Shown here in pieces: positions 16,779 through 24,552 of a stretch of DNA of 30,236 bases. The translations under genes were made by a program, and so were the position numbers. Positions within the stretch are counted from its first letter, which is position 1; each line of letters opens with the position of its first letter. The DNA is from an uncultured Sphingomonadales bacterium (GTDB taxonomy: Bacteria; Pseudomonadota; Alphaproteobacteria; Sphingomonadales; Sphingomonadaceae). A model generated the notes under the pieces. That model worked only from the letters and a program-made list of their open reading frames with translations. It had not been told where the DNA came from and ran no database searches. The stretch spans positions 1-30,236 of the forward strand of contig CALDKP010000007.1 in assembly GCA_937898535.1 (NCBI GenBank), read 5' to 3'.

Positions 16779-17753
16779 ATGCCGTCCAGAATTGCCTTGC
16801 TCGGTGCTATGATTGGTTTGACGGCTTGCTGGACAACGGCGGCCAAAGGACAAGCTTCAGAAAGTGACTGGACACTTGTGTGGGCCGACGAGTTTGATGG
16901 TAGCAAATTGGATCGCAAAAAATGGAAGCCTGAAGAATCGTGCTGGGGCGGCGGCAATCAGGAGCGGCAATGCTACACTGATAGGCCCAAAAACATTAAG
17001 GTGGCTGACGGAAATCTGCATTTAATTGCGTATAAAGAGACATTTACAGGTCCCGATCTGCCTCCCGAATTTTCCAATAAGCCCTATCCGCAAAAGACGC
17101 AGGAATATACCTCCGGCAAAATCCGAACGCTTGGCATTTCAAGCTGGAAATACGGAAAGGTCGAATTTCGCGCGAAGCCACCCAAGGGCCAAGGCACCTG
17201 GCCTGCCGTATGGATGATGCCGGCCAACAGCGCTTACGGCGGCTGGCCGCTTTCGGGCGAGATTGATATTTTGGAGGGTGTTAACCTGGGTGCCACTTGC
17301 GAAACATGCACGGGCGGTGTTGGCGAGAACCGTATGATTAGTGCGATCCATTTTGGCGATTACGCACCGAAAAACAAATTCCACGATACGCGCGTGGCGC
17401 TGCCATCAAATGCTTTACCTTCTGATGAATTTCACATCTGGACGCTCGAATGGGGCGAAGGCGTGATGCGTTTCTACCTCGATGGCCGCAAATATTGGGA
17501 ACGCACGAGCCCTGATTGGGAGACAGCTTCTCCGTTGGCGAAATCAAATCCCGTTGCGCCTTTTGACCAGCCCTTCTACATCATGGCCAACCTCGCCATT
17601 GGTGGCGGCCTTTCAGAGAAGAATAACGATAAAGGCGTTGCATCAAATGTAACACCAGCTGCATTGTTAATCGACTGGATACGCATCTACCAATGCAGCA
17701 GCGACAAGGAAAAAGGTCTGGCCTGCATGCAGGGCGACAAAGAAAGTAAGTAA
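16779..17753 (+). CDS. GH16 endo-beta-glucanase (laminarinase type), lipoprotein
   Basis: A 325-residue family 16 glycoside hydrolase. GEIDILEG carries the EXDXXE beta-bulge motif: E161 nucleophile, D163, E166 acid/base. WKYGKVEFRAKPPKGQGTWPAVWMMP before it is the usual GH16 strand and substrate-groove segment. The beta-bulge form is typical of endo-beta-1,3-glucanases rather than lichenases. The N-terminus MPSRIALLGAMIGL then LTAC (lipobox, C17) predicts a lipoprotein, so it is likely membrane-anchored. Extra cysteines (SCWGGGNQERQC, CETC) may form disulfides. ATG 16779 is chosen because AGGAG lies 6 nt before it and because the longer frame from 16704 would run through the terminator hairpin. 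It probably cuts laminarin-like glucan, with the GH3 enzyme finishing the oligosaccharides. Confidence 0.92.
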   Translation: MPSRIALLGAMIGLTACWTTAAKGQASESDWTLVWADEFDGSKLDRKKWKPEESCWGGGNQERQCYTDRPKNIKVADGNLHLIAYKETFTGPDLPPEFSNKPYPQKTQEYTSGKIRTLGISSWKYGKVEFRAKPPKGQGTWPAVWMMPANSAYGGWPLSGEIDILEGVNLGATCETCTGGVGENRMISAIHFGDYAPKNKFHDTRVALPSNALPSDEFHIWTLEWGEGVMRFYLDGRKYWERTSPDWETASPLAKSNPVAPFDQPFYIMANLAIGGGLSEKNNDKGVASNVTPAALLIDWIRIYQCSSDKEKGLACMQGDKESK

Positions 17754-17756
17754 GTT

Positions 17757-18818
17757 ATGGCGAGACGCCGCCAGGCCGTCACAATTAAACATGTAGCAGC
17801 CGATGCGGGAGTTTCCCTGCAAACGGTCAGTCGTGTCATAAACAATGAGCCTAACGTCCGGCCTGCCATGCAGGAGCGGGTGCAGGCGTCCATTGATAAG
17901 CTTGGCTATGTCCCGTCCATCGCGGCGCAACGAATGAGTGGATCACGTTCGTACCTGATCCTTGCGATCAACGACCGGGAACGCACAATTGCCGATTGGC
18001 GGAACCGCCAAGGGTCTGACTGGGTAGACCAAATGCTTTTCGGTGGCATGTTGAAATGTGCCGAACATGGATACCGGATGATCTTTGAATTGGTCGATAC
18101 CCATAATGACCATGTCGAGCGCGAATTGGGCGCCGCCATTGCGGCGCTTCAGCCAGACGGCGTCATCCTGACGCCACCCCACTCTGAAAATCTGCTCATC
18201 ACCGGATTTCTTGCCAAACGCAAAATCCCCTTCGCCCGCATCGGATCGATCACATCGGGGCCGGGAATTGCGATGACGATGGATGACGAGGGCTCGGCCC
18301 GACGTGCAACCGAACATCTCATCGCGCTTGGCCATAGCAGGATTGGTTTCATTGCTGGCCCTCAGGAATATGACCTGTCCAATTGGCGTATCGACGGGTG
18401 GCGCGAGGCGATGACCAGCGCCGGGCTTTCCTGCGATGCGGTATGCGTCAGAGGCGATTTTGGATATGACAGCGGTGTGCTGGCGGCAAACGCACTGCTC
18501 GATTTGGAAGACCCGCCCACGGCGATCATCGGCAGCAATGACCAAATGACGCTTGCCGCTTTGGACGCGGCCAAGGCGCGGGGCTTACACATTCCCGGCG
18601 ATTTATCCCTTATCAGTTTCGACAATACGCCCGTTGTGCGTTTTACGGTGCCCGAACTCACTGCGGTTGATCAACCGATTGCCGCAACCTTTTCGAAGGC
18701 GGTGGAACTATTGATTACAAATGGTGACGCGCCCGTGCCGCATCAACCGGTTGTTATTGAGGGCCGCCTTATAGAACGAAGCAGCACCGCGCCGCCGTCT
18801 GCACATGGTCGCGCATAA
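17757..18818 (+). CDS. LacI-family transcriptional regulator
   Basis: A 353-residue regulator. The N-terminal helix-turn-helix is TIKHVAADAGVSLQTVSRVI (residues 9-28), with the hinge helix at about 50-60 (PSIAAQRMSGS). The periplasmic-binding-protein-like effector domain runs from about 65 to the end and includes DGVILTPPHS, RIGFIAGPQEYDLSNWRIDG, AIIGSNDQMTLAALDAA and ISFDNTPVVRFTVPELTAVDQP. Proteins of this type repress sugar-use genes until an oligosaccharide or monosaccharide binds. The gene starts 3 bp after the GH16 stop with only a weak ribosome-binding site, so it is co-transcribed and perhaps coupled. The TTGTGAACG sites before the receptor and GH3 genes are its candidate targets. Family is sure; target set is inference. 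Confidence 0.93.
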   Translation: MARRRQAVTIKHVAADAGVSLQTVSRVINNEPNVRPAMQERVQASIDKLGYVPSIAAQRMSGSRSYLILAINDRERTIADWRNRQGSDWVDQMLFGGMLKCAEHGYRMIFELVDTHNDHVERELGAAIAALQPDGVILTPPHSENLLITGFLAKRKIPFARIGSITSGPGIAMTMDDEGSARRATEHLIALGHSRIGFIAGPQEYDLSNWRIDGWREAMTSAGLSCDAVCVRGDFGYDSGVLAANALLDLEDPPTAIIGSNDQMTLAALDAAKARGLHIPGDLSLISFDNTPVVRFTVPELTAVDQPIAATFSKAVELLITNGDAPVPHQPVVIEGRLIERSSTAPPSAHGRA

Positions 18819-20019
18819 ATCTGCGGACAGCCGCCGGCAGTCGGCGATTTTCATGTATTTGTATGCGCTTGCCGCATCTGGCGGTGCTGTCGCCTATATG
18901 CCGTTTCTGACGATATTGCTGCCGCTGCGCGCGACAGACATCTCCGGCAATGGCGCCCTTGGCATGTTGGCGATAGCGGCCTTTGTGGGCGCTATCGCCG
19001 CAAGCGTGGCCAATATCGCCTTTGGATGGGCCAGTGACAAAACCGGCGCACGACGCCCGTGGATATACGCTGGATTAGCCGTATCGACGGTTTTGCTGGT
19101 TACCACAGCTTATGCCAAGAGCCCGGCGGCGATGATCGCCATCATCATTTTCTGGCAAATCGGCCTGAACATGATGCTCGCGCCCTTAAGCGCGTGGGCC
19201 GGTGATACCATTCCCGATTCCCAAAAGGGCTTCCTTGGCGGTCTATTGGCGCTAGCGCCCGGGATGGGCGCGCTTTCAGGCGCGTTTGTAACAATGAACG
19301 ATGCTTTTCCATCGGAGCACCGTGAAATCATTATCGCGATGTTGGTTATAGCGATGATCAGTCCGGTGCTGATTTTTGGCAGACCGATATCGATTCCGGG
19401 GCTGAACACCGCGCCGACGGATCAAACAACCGATGGGGAACAGAGCGCCGTAACACGGAACGCCGCCGTTAAAATGTGGATTGCGCGCTTATTGGTACAA
19501 ATTGCAGAAGCTTCATTATTTGCGTTTCTCCTTTTATGGTTCCGCAGCGTCGATCCTGATTTCGGCGAAAATAATGCCGCGAATATCTTTGCTCTTGTTC
19601 TGGGTATGGCTGTGTTTTTAGCACTAGCTGTCGGCCGCTGGTCCGACCGTGCAAACCGGCCCATTCTCCCGCTCATTTGTGGGGCAGCGGCAGCATCGGC
19701 CGGACTTATCATCATGTCGGTTTCGTCATCTTTACCGGTCGCCATTGCCGGCTATGTGGTCTTTGGTTTGGCGAGCAGCCTTTTTCTGGCGTTGCACTCA
19801 AGCCAGACCTTAAGGGTGTTGCCCCGTCCACAAACGCGCGGACGGGATTTGGGCATTTTCAACCTGACGAACACCGTGCCATCGCTCATCATGCCATGGC
19901 TGACGCTGGCTTTGGTGCCCGCTTATGGCTTTGGCAGCCTGTTTCTGTTGCTAGCGGTGCTGGCGGTCATTGCGTGCCTGTTATTGGCAACAATGCCGCG
20001 CCAGCATGCGCGCGATTAG
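18805..20019 (+). CDS. MFS transporter in the beta-glucan locus
   Basis: A 404-residue major facilitator protein with about 12 hydrophobic segments. The loop 2-3 motif appears as FGWASDKTGARRPWIYAG, a form typical of the GPH/sugar-like and general MFS branches, and a second-half loop reads GRWSDRANRPILPL. The C-terminal half has TRGRDLGIFNLTNTVPSLIMP. The start overlaps the LacI gene by 14 bp and lacks a clear ribosome-binding site, suggesting translational coupling. Co-transcription with the regulator and GH16 gene argues for import of glucan oligosaccharides or glucose across the inner membrane. Its 3' end overlaps the convergent FucP-type gene by 4 bp. Substrate is inferred only. Confidence 0.88.
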   Translation: MVAHKSADSRRQSAIFMYLYALAASGGAVAYMPFLTILLPLRATDISGNGALGMLAIAAFVGAIAASVANIAFGWASDKTGARRPWIYAGLAVSTVLLVTTAYAKSPAAMIAIIIFWQIGLNMMLAPLSAWAGDTIPDSQKGFLGGLLALAPGMGALSGAFVTMNDAFPSEHREIIIAMLVIAMISPVLIFGRPISIPGLNTAPTDQTTDGEQSAVTRNAAVKMWIARLLVQIAEASLFAFLLLWFRSVDPDFGENNAANIFALVLGMAVFLALAVGRWSDRANRPILPLICGAAAASAGLIIMSVSSSLPVAIAGYVVFGLASSLFLALHSSQTLRVLPRPQTRGRDLGIFNLTNTVPSLIMPWLTLALVPAYGFGSLFLLLAVLAVIACLLLATMPRQHARD

Positions 20020-21293
20020 GCAGGCTTACGCGCGTAGATCCCGAATGCCGCGATGATCGCATAGCACAGCATCGGTAGCGTGAACGCTATCGCCAGACTT
20101 CCCGTCACATCAGCGATGATGCCCGTGAGCAGCGGAACAACAGCGCCGCCGACGATGGCGACGTTGATGATGCCCGAACCGTCGGCCGCGCGTGACCCGA
20201 GCTTTTCACACGCCAGCGTGAATATGGTCGGGAACATGATCGCATTGGTCAGGCCCACGGCCAGCAAGGCATAGCCCGCAACTTCGCCCGTGCTTTGTGT
20301 GGAAAAGATCAGCAGTGCAATTGCGGCCACCGATACAGACGCCAGCACCTTCCCCGGGCTCAGCACACGTAGCACTACAGAGCCGATGAACCGGCCCACC
20401 ATGGCGCCACCCCAATATAGACCAATAAGCTTACCAGCATCCTGCTCGGGCAGAGCCATGACATGATCTTGCATCAAATAATTGACGATGAGCGAGCCAA
20501 TCGCGACTTCGGCGCCGACATATAGGAAAATGCACAAAGCACCGAAACCGAAACGAGGCCGATTCAACAAGTCGAGGCCAGCCAAGCCCTCGCTCGCTTC
20601 ATGCTTTTCGCCCTTCAGCGCATCGCGAAACAGCCATACGACTGCGGCAACAATCGCCAGTGCCACCGCAATACCCAAATAGCCGTTCACAATGGCTTGG
20701 CTCTCTGCAGTGCGATAGGCGTCAAGCTCCACACCGGATAGTTGGTCAGCGGTTACCGTCGCGAGGCTCCCGAGAATAAGGATAGAACCAACGATCGGAA
20801 AAACCGTGGTGCCAAGCGAATTGAACGCCTGAGCAAAGGTCAGGCGGCTGTGCGCCGTGGCAGGTTTACCAAGCATGGAGATCAATGGGTTGGAAACCAC
20901 TTGGACAATGACCACACCGCTTGCCAACACAAACAATGCCAACAGGAACACGCCATAGGTCGCGGTCTGGCTCGCGGGAATGAACAACAGACAGCCCGCC
21001 ATCATCGTCAAAAGGCCGGCAACCGCGCCGCGCATATAGCCGATTTTCTTAACGAGCCGCGCGCCGGGAATGCCGATGACGGCATAAGCGGCAAAGAAAC
21101 AGAACTGCACAAGCATCGCTTGCGTATAATTGAGCGTAAACAGCTCTTTTAACTTCGGGATGATAACATCGTTGAGGCTTGTGATGCCGCCGAAGATGAA
21201 GAACAACCCCATCACGAACAATTGCAATTGCGGTGCGTCGATATGGGTATCACCATTATCTGCTGACGCAGATGCGCCGGGTGCCAATGCCAT
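20016..21293 (-). CDS. FucP/GluP-type MFS sugar transporter
   Basis: This 425-residue permease belongs to the fucose/glucose-galactose MFS branch. Supporting segments are FFIFGGITSLNDVIIPKLKELF in helix 1, GARLVKKIGYMRGAVAGLL, QVVSNPLISMLGKP and RLTFAQAFNSLGTTVFPIVG, the last being characteristic of the GluP/FucP group. It takes up a hexose with protons. GGGAGAGAG lies just before the ATG. It begins 18 bp after the GH3 gene stop on the same strand, so the two form an operon in which the GH3 enzyme frees glucose and this carrier imports it. A roughly 25-residue hydrophilic N-terminal tail precedes the first helix. Confidence 0.9.
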   Translation of the reverse strand: MALAPGASASADNGDTHIDAPQLQLFVMGLFFIFGGITSLNDVIIPKLKELFTLNYTQAMLVQFCFFAAYAVIGIPGARLVKKIGYMRGAVAGLLTMMAGCLLFIPASQTATYGVFLLALFVLASGVVIVQVVSNPLISMLGKPATAHSRLTFAQAFNSLGTTVFPIVGSILILGSLATVTADQLSGVELDAYRTAESQAIVNGYLGIAVALAIVAAVVWLFRDALKGEKHEASEGLAGLDLLNRPRFGFGALCIFLYVGAEVAIGSLIVNYLMQDHVMALPEQDAGKLIGLYWGGAMVGRFIGSVVLRVLSPGKVLASVSVAAIALLIFSTQSTGEVAGYALLAVGLTNAIMFPTIFTLACEKLGSRAADGSGIINVAIVGGAVVPLLTGIIADVTGSLAIAFTLPMLCYAIIAAFGIYARKPA

Positions 21294-21311
21294 CTTCTCT
21301 CTCCCTTGGTT

Positions 21312-23750
21312 TTAGCGCGCTTTGCCGGGGCAGGACGCGCCTTTTTTTGTCGTTTCGATATGAACGTTGCGAATTGTCGCAACAAGGCCTTTCGCCGCCT
21401 GCATACGTATCGGGGAACCGACCGCGTCCAACTTCGCACCAGCTGCGGCAAAGCAACGCAGCGGAATGCGGGTTTGTGTGGGCGTTCCCTTTGGCAATGC
21501 GCGCATCGTGGTTTTTATATCAAGCGCAGCGCCACCAAAGGACAGCATGACTGGCCCGGTCGCGGGCTGATCAATGCGCCAGTCGATGAGCAGCGACCAG
21601 TCTTCCTTCAACGGCTTGCTCAAATCGACAGCAGGCCCGTTGACTACGAAAGCACCATCCGCGTTCCACGTGAATTGGCGTGCATCTTCCTGCGCGGACA
21701 TATCAACAGCCCGCGCGCTAATCGAACCGTCCATCTGCAAATTCCAAGGAGCGGGCACCTTGCCCCGGACGAAATATTGCGTGGCGATGGTCAGCGATGA
21801 CAAATCGACGCGCGGGTCTTCGTTCACCGGAGCAAGCTTGTTCGCTTGCGTGTAATTGAGGCCATAGCCGAGCGGGAAAAGCGGCGTATCAACCGGTGAC
21901 CGCGCATCCGCTGGCCAACTGAAAGACAAGCGGCCCGTGAAGTCGCGCATCGGCTTTCCGTTTGCGCCAGCGACCAACACATCGGCGACACCCCGGCCTT
22001 GCGTGCCCGGCAACCATGCAGCCACAAAAGCGTCGGCTTGGTTGATAAGCTTGCCCGTAAACATGGGCCGTCCAGATAGGAACAGGACCACAACAGGAAT
22101 ATTCTGCGCCTTCAATCGCGCGATCATTTCCTCTTCGGCAGGCTGGGGCCGGAATGCGAGGTTTGGCACATCGCCTTCAAACTCGGCATAAGGCTTTTCA
22201 CCCAGGACAATGATCGCCACATCGGGCTTCTTTTCAAAAATACCCGATGCCGAAATATTGGCCATGCCGCCGCCTGTTTTAACCGCTTCCGAAATCGCAC
22301 GGCCAATCGTCTGACCGTTGGTGAAATCGGCAGCAGTGGTATCCGTGCCTTGCCAGCTAATCGTCCAGCCGCCGGCCTGCATCGCCATATTGTCCGCGCC
22401 GGAACCGGCGATCAGGACATTGCTACCATTGCGGATGGGCAGAACGCCGCCATCATTCTTGAGCAGCACCAGTGATTTCGATACCGCCTCACGCGCAAGA
22501 TCGAGATGCTCTTGCTTGCCAACCAAAGATGTTTGCCCCCGCACAGTCGGTGCATCGCCCATGAGGCCAAGTTTGTATTTCACGCGCAATATTCGCCGCA
22601 CTGCATCGTCCAACCGTGCGGCGGGGATCCGGCCATCCCGCGCCGCTGCCAGCGTCGACGCAAATAGCCCCTTCCAGCTGTCAGGTGCCATGAACAGGTC
22701 CAGCCCGGCATTAATGGCCGCAGCACAATCTGTCGCGGAGCAGCCCGCTACTTGCCCATGCCCATTCCAATCGCCAACAACCAGCCCGGCAAAGCCCATC
22801 CGGTTCTTCAAGACATCGGTCAGCAGAGAGGCATTGCCATGATGCTTCACCCCGTTCCAGCTTGAAAAGCTCGCCATAACGGTCAGCGCGCCTGCGTTGA
22901 TAGATGCGGGATAGCCCTGCGCATGTTTTGCGACCAGTTCGGTTTCGGTGATCTGGGCATCGCCTTGGTCGCGGCCGTCCATGGTGCCACCGTCGGCAAG
23001 GAAATGTTTTGCAGTTGCGGCAACATGCGTGGCGTCCAACGGCGCGCCCGCGACCAGATTGCCTTGCAAACCAGTGGTCATCGCACCGGCATAAGCCGCA
23101 ATCAGCGCAGGATCGGAGGAATAGCCTTCATATGTTCTGCCCCAGCGCAAATCTTGCGGGACAGCCAGCGTTGGCGCAAAGGTCCATTCAATTCCACTGC
23201 CTGAAATCTCCGCTGCCGTAGCCTTGCCAATGCGTTGGATTAAGTCGACATCGCGGGCCGCGCCAAGTCCGATATTATGCGGAAAAATGGTTGCCTGCGG
23301 CAGGTTTGAATGCCCGTGCACCGCATCGACACCAAATAAGATGGGCACGCCAGCGCCTGATTTACGTGACGCATCCCGAAACGCACTCACCAACTGGGCC
23401 CATTTTGCAGCGTCAGCGCGTTCGTCGCCATAAGGTCCGGAATTACCGCCCGCAAGGATAGAGCCAAGCGGATATGTCTTTAGATCCTCAGGCGTGATTG
23501 CGCTGATGTCAGCCTGAATTATTTGACCGACCTTCTGCTCCAACGTCATTTTTGAAATCAACGCCGTTATTGCGTCTTCGGTTTTAGTATCGGTAATCGC
23601 CGCGGGACTTTGGGCCGCTGGCCAGTTGGCAACATTTGCAGTCGTCGCAGCAGAAGGCGCCGCCGGCGTCGCAGTCTGTGGGTGCGTCACCGCCGAAACA
23701 CATCCTGCCGACACGAAGGCCATCAGTGCCATCGATCCCCTTAACCGCAT
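21312..23750 (-). CDS. GH3 beta-glucosidase / exo-beta-glucan glucohydrolase (ExoP-like)
   Basis: An 812-residue exported family 3 hydrolase. After the signal region come the TIM-barrel domain with FGVDAVHGHSNLPQATIFPH, FAPTLAVPQDLRWGRTYEGY and KHFLADGGTMDGRDQGD (start about residue 248), and the nucleophile D327 in GLVVGDWNGHG. The alpha/beta sandwich follows with GEKPYAEFEGD, which supplies the acid/base region. The last 150 or so residues resemble the extra C-terminal domain of ExoP-type 1,3/1,4-beta-glucan exo-hydrolases. I prefer ATG 23750 over GTG 23759 because GGAG lies 8 nt before it. The leader MRLRGSMALMAFVSAGC has a poor lipobox, so cleavage after VSA is equally possible. It probably releases glucose from GH16 products, and is followed by the FucP-like gene. 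Confidence 0.92.
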   Translation of the reverse strand: MRLRGSMALMAFVSAGCVSAVTHPQTATPAAPSAATTANVANWPAAQSPAAITDTKTEDAITALISKMTLEQKVGQIIQADISAITPEDLKTYPLGSILAGGNSGPYGDERADAAKWAQLVSAFRDASRKSGAGVPILFGVDAVHGHSNLPQATIFPHNIGLGAARDVDLIQRIGKATAAEISGSGIEWTFAPTLAVPQDLRWGRTYEGYSSDPALIAAYAGAMTTGLQGNLVAGAPLDATHVAATAKHFLADGGTMDGRDQGDAQITETELVAKHAQGYPASINAGALTVMASFSSWNGVKHHGNASLLTDVLKNRMGFAGLVVGDWNGHGQVAGCSATDCAAAINAGLDLFMAPDSWKGLFASTLAAARDGRIPAARLDDAVRRILRVKYKLGLMGDAPTVRGQTSLVGKQEHLDLAREAVSKSLVLLKNDGGVLPIRNGSNVLIAGSGADNMAMQAGGWTISWQGTDTTAADFTNGQTIGRAISEAVKTGGGMANISASGIFEKKPDVAIIVLGEKPYAEFEGDVPNLAFRPQPAEEEMIARLKAQNIPVVVLFLSGRPMFTGKLINQADAFVAAWLPGTQGRGVADVLVAGANGKPMRDFTGRLSFSWPADARSPVDTPLFPLGYGLNYTQANKLAPVNEDPRVDLSSLTIATQYFVRGKVPAPWNLQMDGSISARAVDMSAQEDARQFTWNADGAFVVNGPAVDLSKPLKEDWSLLIDWRIDQPATGPVMLSFGGAALDIKTTMRALPKGTPTQTRIPLRCFAAAGAKLDAVGSPIRMQAAKGLVATIRNVHIETTKKGASCPGKAR

Positions 23751-23771
23751 CAAACCCACTCCAAAACTTCG

Positions 23772-23780
23772 TTGTGAACG
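23772..23780 (+). promoter_or_regulatory. Candidate LacI-family operator, site 3 (GH3 promoter)
   Basis: TTGTGAACG, identical to the two nonamers in front of the receptor, lies 21 bp upstream of the GH3 ATG at 23750 and continues as GTTATCA, giving a degenerate palindrome centred on CG. It is placed where a repressor would block transcription or elongation of the GH3-FucP operon. Confidence 0.5.
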
Positions 23781-24271
23781 TTATCATAATTTGATGACAG
23801 CAACGGTGGGAGAAATCAAGCTTCATCATGGTACCGCGCAGCCAAAACAGGCAGTCCGGTCCCGGCTCAATTGACGGCATTCAAAGCGCACCAAGAAAAT
23901 CCCGAAAGCCGCGCTTTGTAAAGGTCATCGCAAATGGCCGAAATTGGGCCGGGACAGGACTGGCGGCTTCCATACGTGGATCAATCAATAGCTGCCGTTT
24001 AGGTAGTCTCAACGCTTGGCAGCTGCCGCTAACTTGATGGCTATTCGTTGAAGTCAATTGGTTGTATAAAAACAGTCATTTATTCAGGTGCTCTGACTAG
24101 AATGATTAATGGCAAAAACTCAGCGGAAAGCTGAGAATTTGCGTCTGGCAATCGACTATTGGATATCCACACTTACTTCAATTTGACCGCCGATGTGCCA
24201 AAACGTAGCCGCCTCTCGGCGCTGATCTAACCGTCTATTTTTGTGCCGACTTTCAAAAAGTATTGCTCGCC
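23781..24271. other. Intergenic region with one strong hairpin, no gene
   Basis: No supported coding sequence is present. The short frames here lack ribosome-binding sites and family motifs. The stretch contains the inverted repeat at 24112-24142 and probably the promoter of the DUF3604 operon, although no clear -35/-10 pair is visible. Confidence 0.55.
24112..24142 (-). terminator. Long inverted repeat, best read as a minus-strand terminator
   Basis: CTCAGC (24119-24124) and GCTGAG (24130-24135) pair perfectly around GGAAA, and outer arms GCAAA (24112-24116) and TTTGC (24138-24142) extend it across an AA/AA mismatch. On the minus strand the inner stem is followed by TTTTT, as in a rho-independent terminator. 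No minus-strand gene lies upstream of it, so it may be left over from a lost gene or be bidirectional. Confidence 0.4.
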
Positions 24272-24526
24272 AAAATCAGCAGCGCAATTGTTACTGCTTC
24301 AACCATCATCGGAAACAGTGTCGGTGCGGTACGGCTAAAAACCTTCTGGCGTGATCCCTACTATATGGCCGGACAAAAGGCATATTATCATGCCCGCGTT
24401 TTACAAATTCCAACGCCGCGCTATTAGCTGTATCACGCGATCAAATTGGGGCGTGACACGGGCAAGCCCCTGACCATTCAGGAACGGGCCTATACATCAC
24501 CCATCTGGGTGTCGGCAAAGTCATAG
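24272..24526 (+). pseudogene. C-terminal remnant of a third DUF3604 gene
   Basis: Reading the frame that ends at TAG 24524-24526 gives GNSVGAVRLKTFWRDP, AYYHARVLQIPTPRY, a TAG stop at 24425-24427, then LYHAIKLG and LTIQERAYTSPIWVSAKS. These align with the tails of both downstream DUF3604 proteins (FWRDP, FYYARVLEIPTP, LTIQERAWSSPIWV). The in-frame TAG falls where the others have Ser or Leu, consistent with TCG or TTG to TAG. Only about 85 codons remain; the metal-binding N-terminal body is gone. It shares features with each intact paralogue, so it looks like a separate, decayed member of a former three-gene array. Confidence 0.82.
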
Positions 24527-24552
24527 TAATGAATGTTAAGGGAGAGGCGACA

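Noticed and set aside
18805..18818. LacI/MFS overlap as a programmed frameshift fusion
   Set aside because: The 14-bp overlap has no slippery sequence, and both proteins are complete by themselves; ordinary translational coupling explains it.
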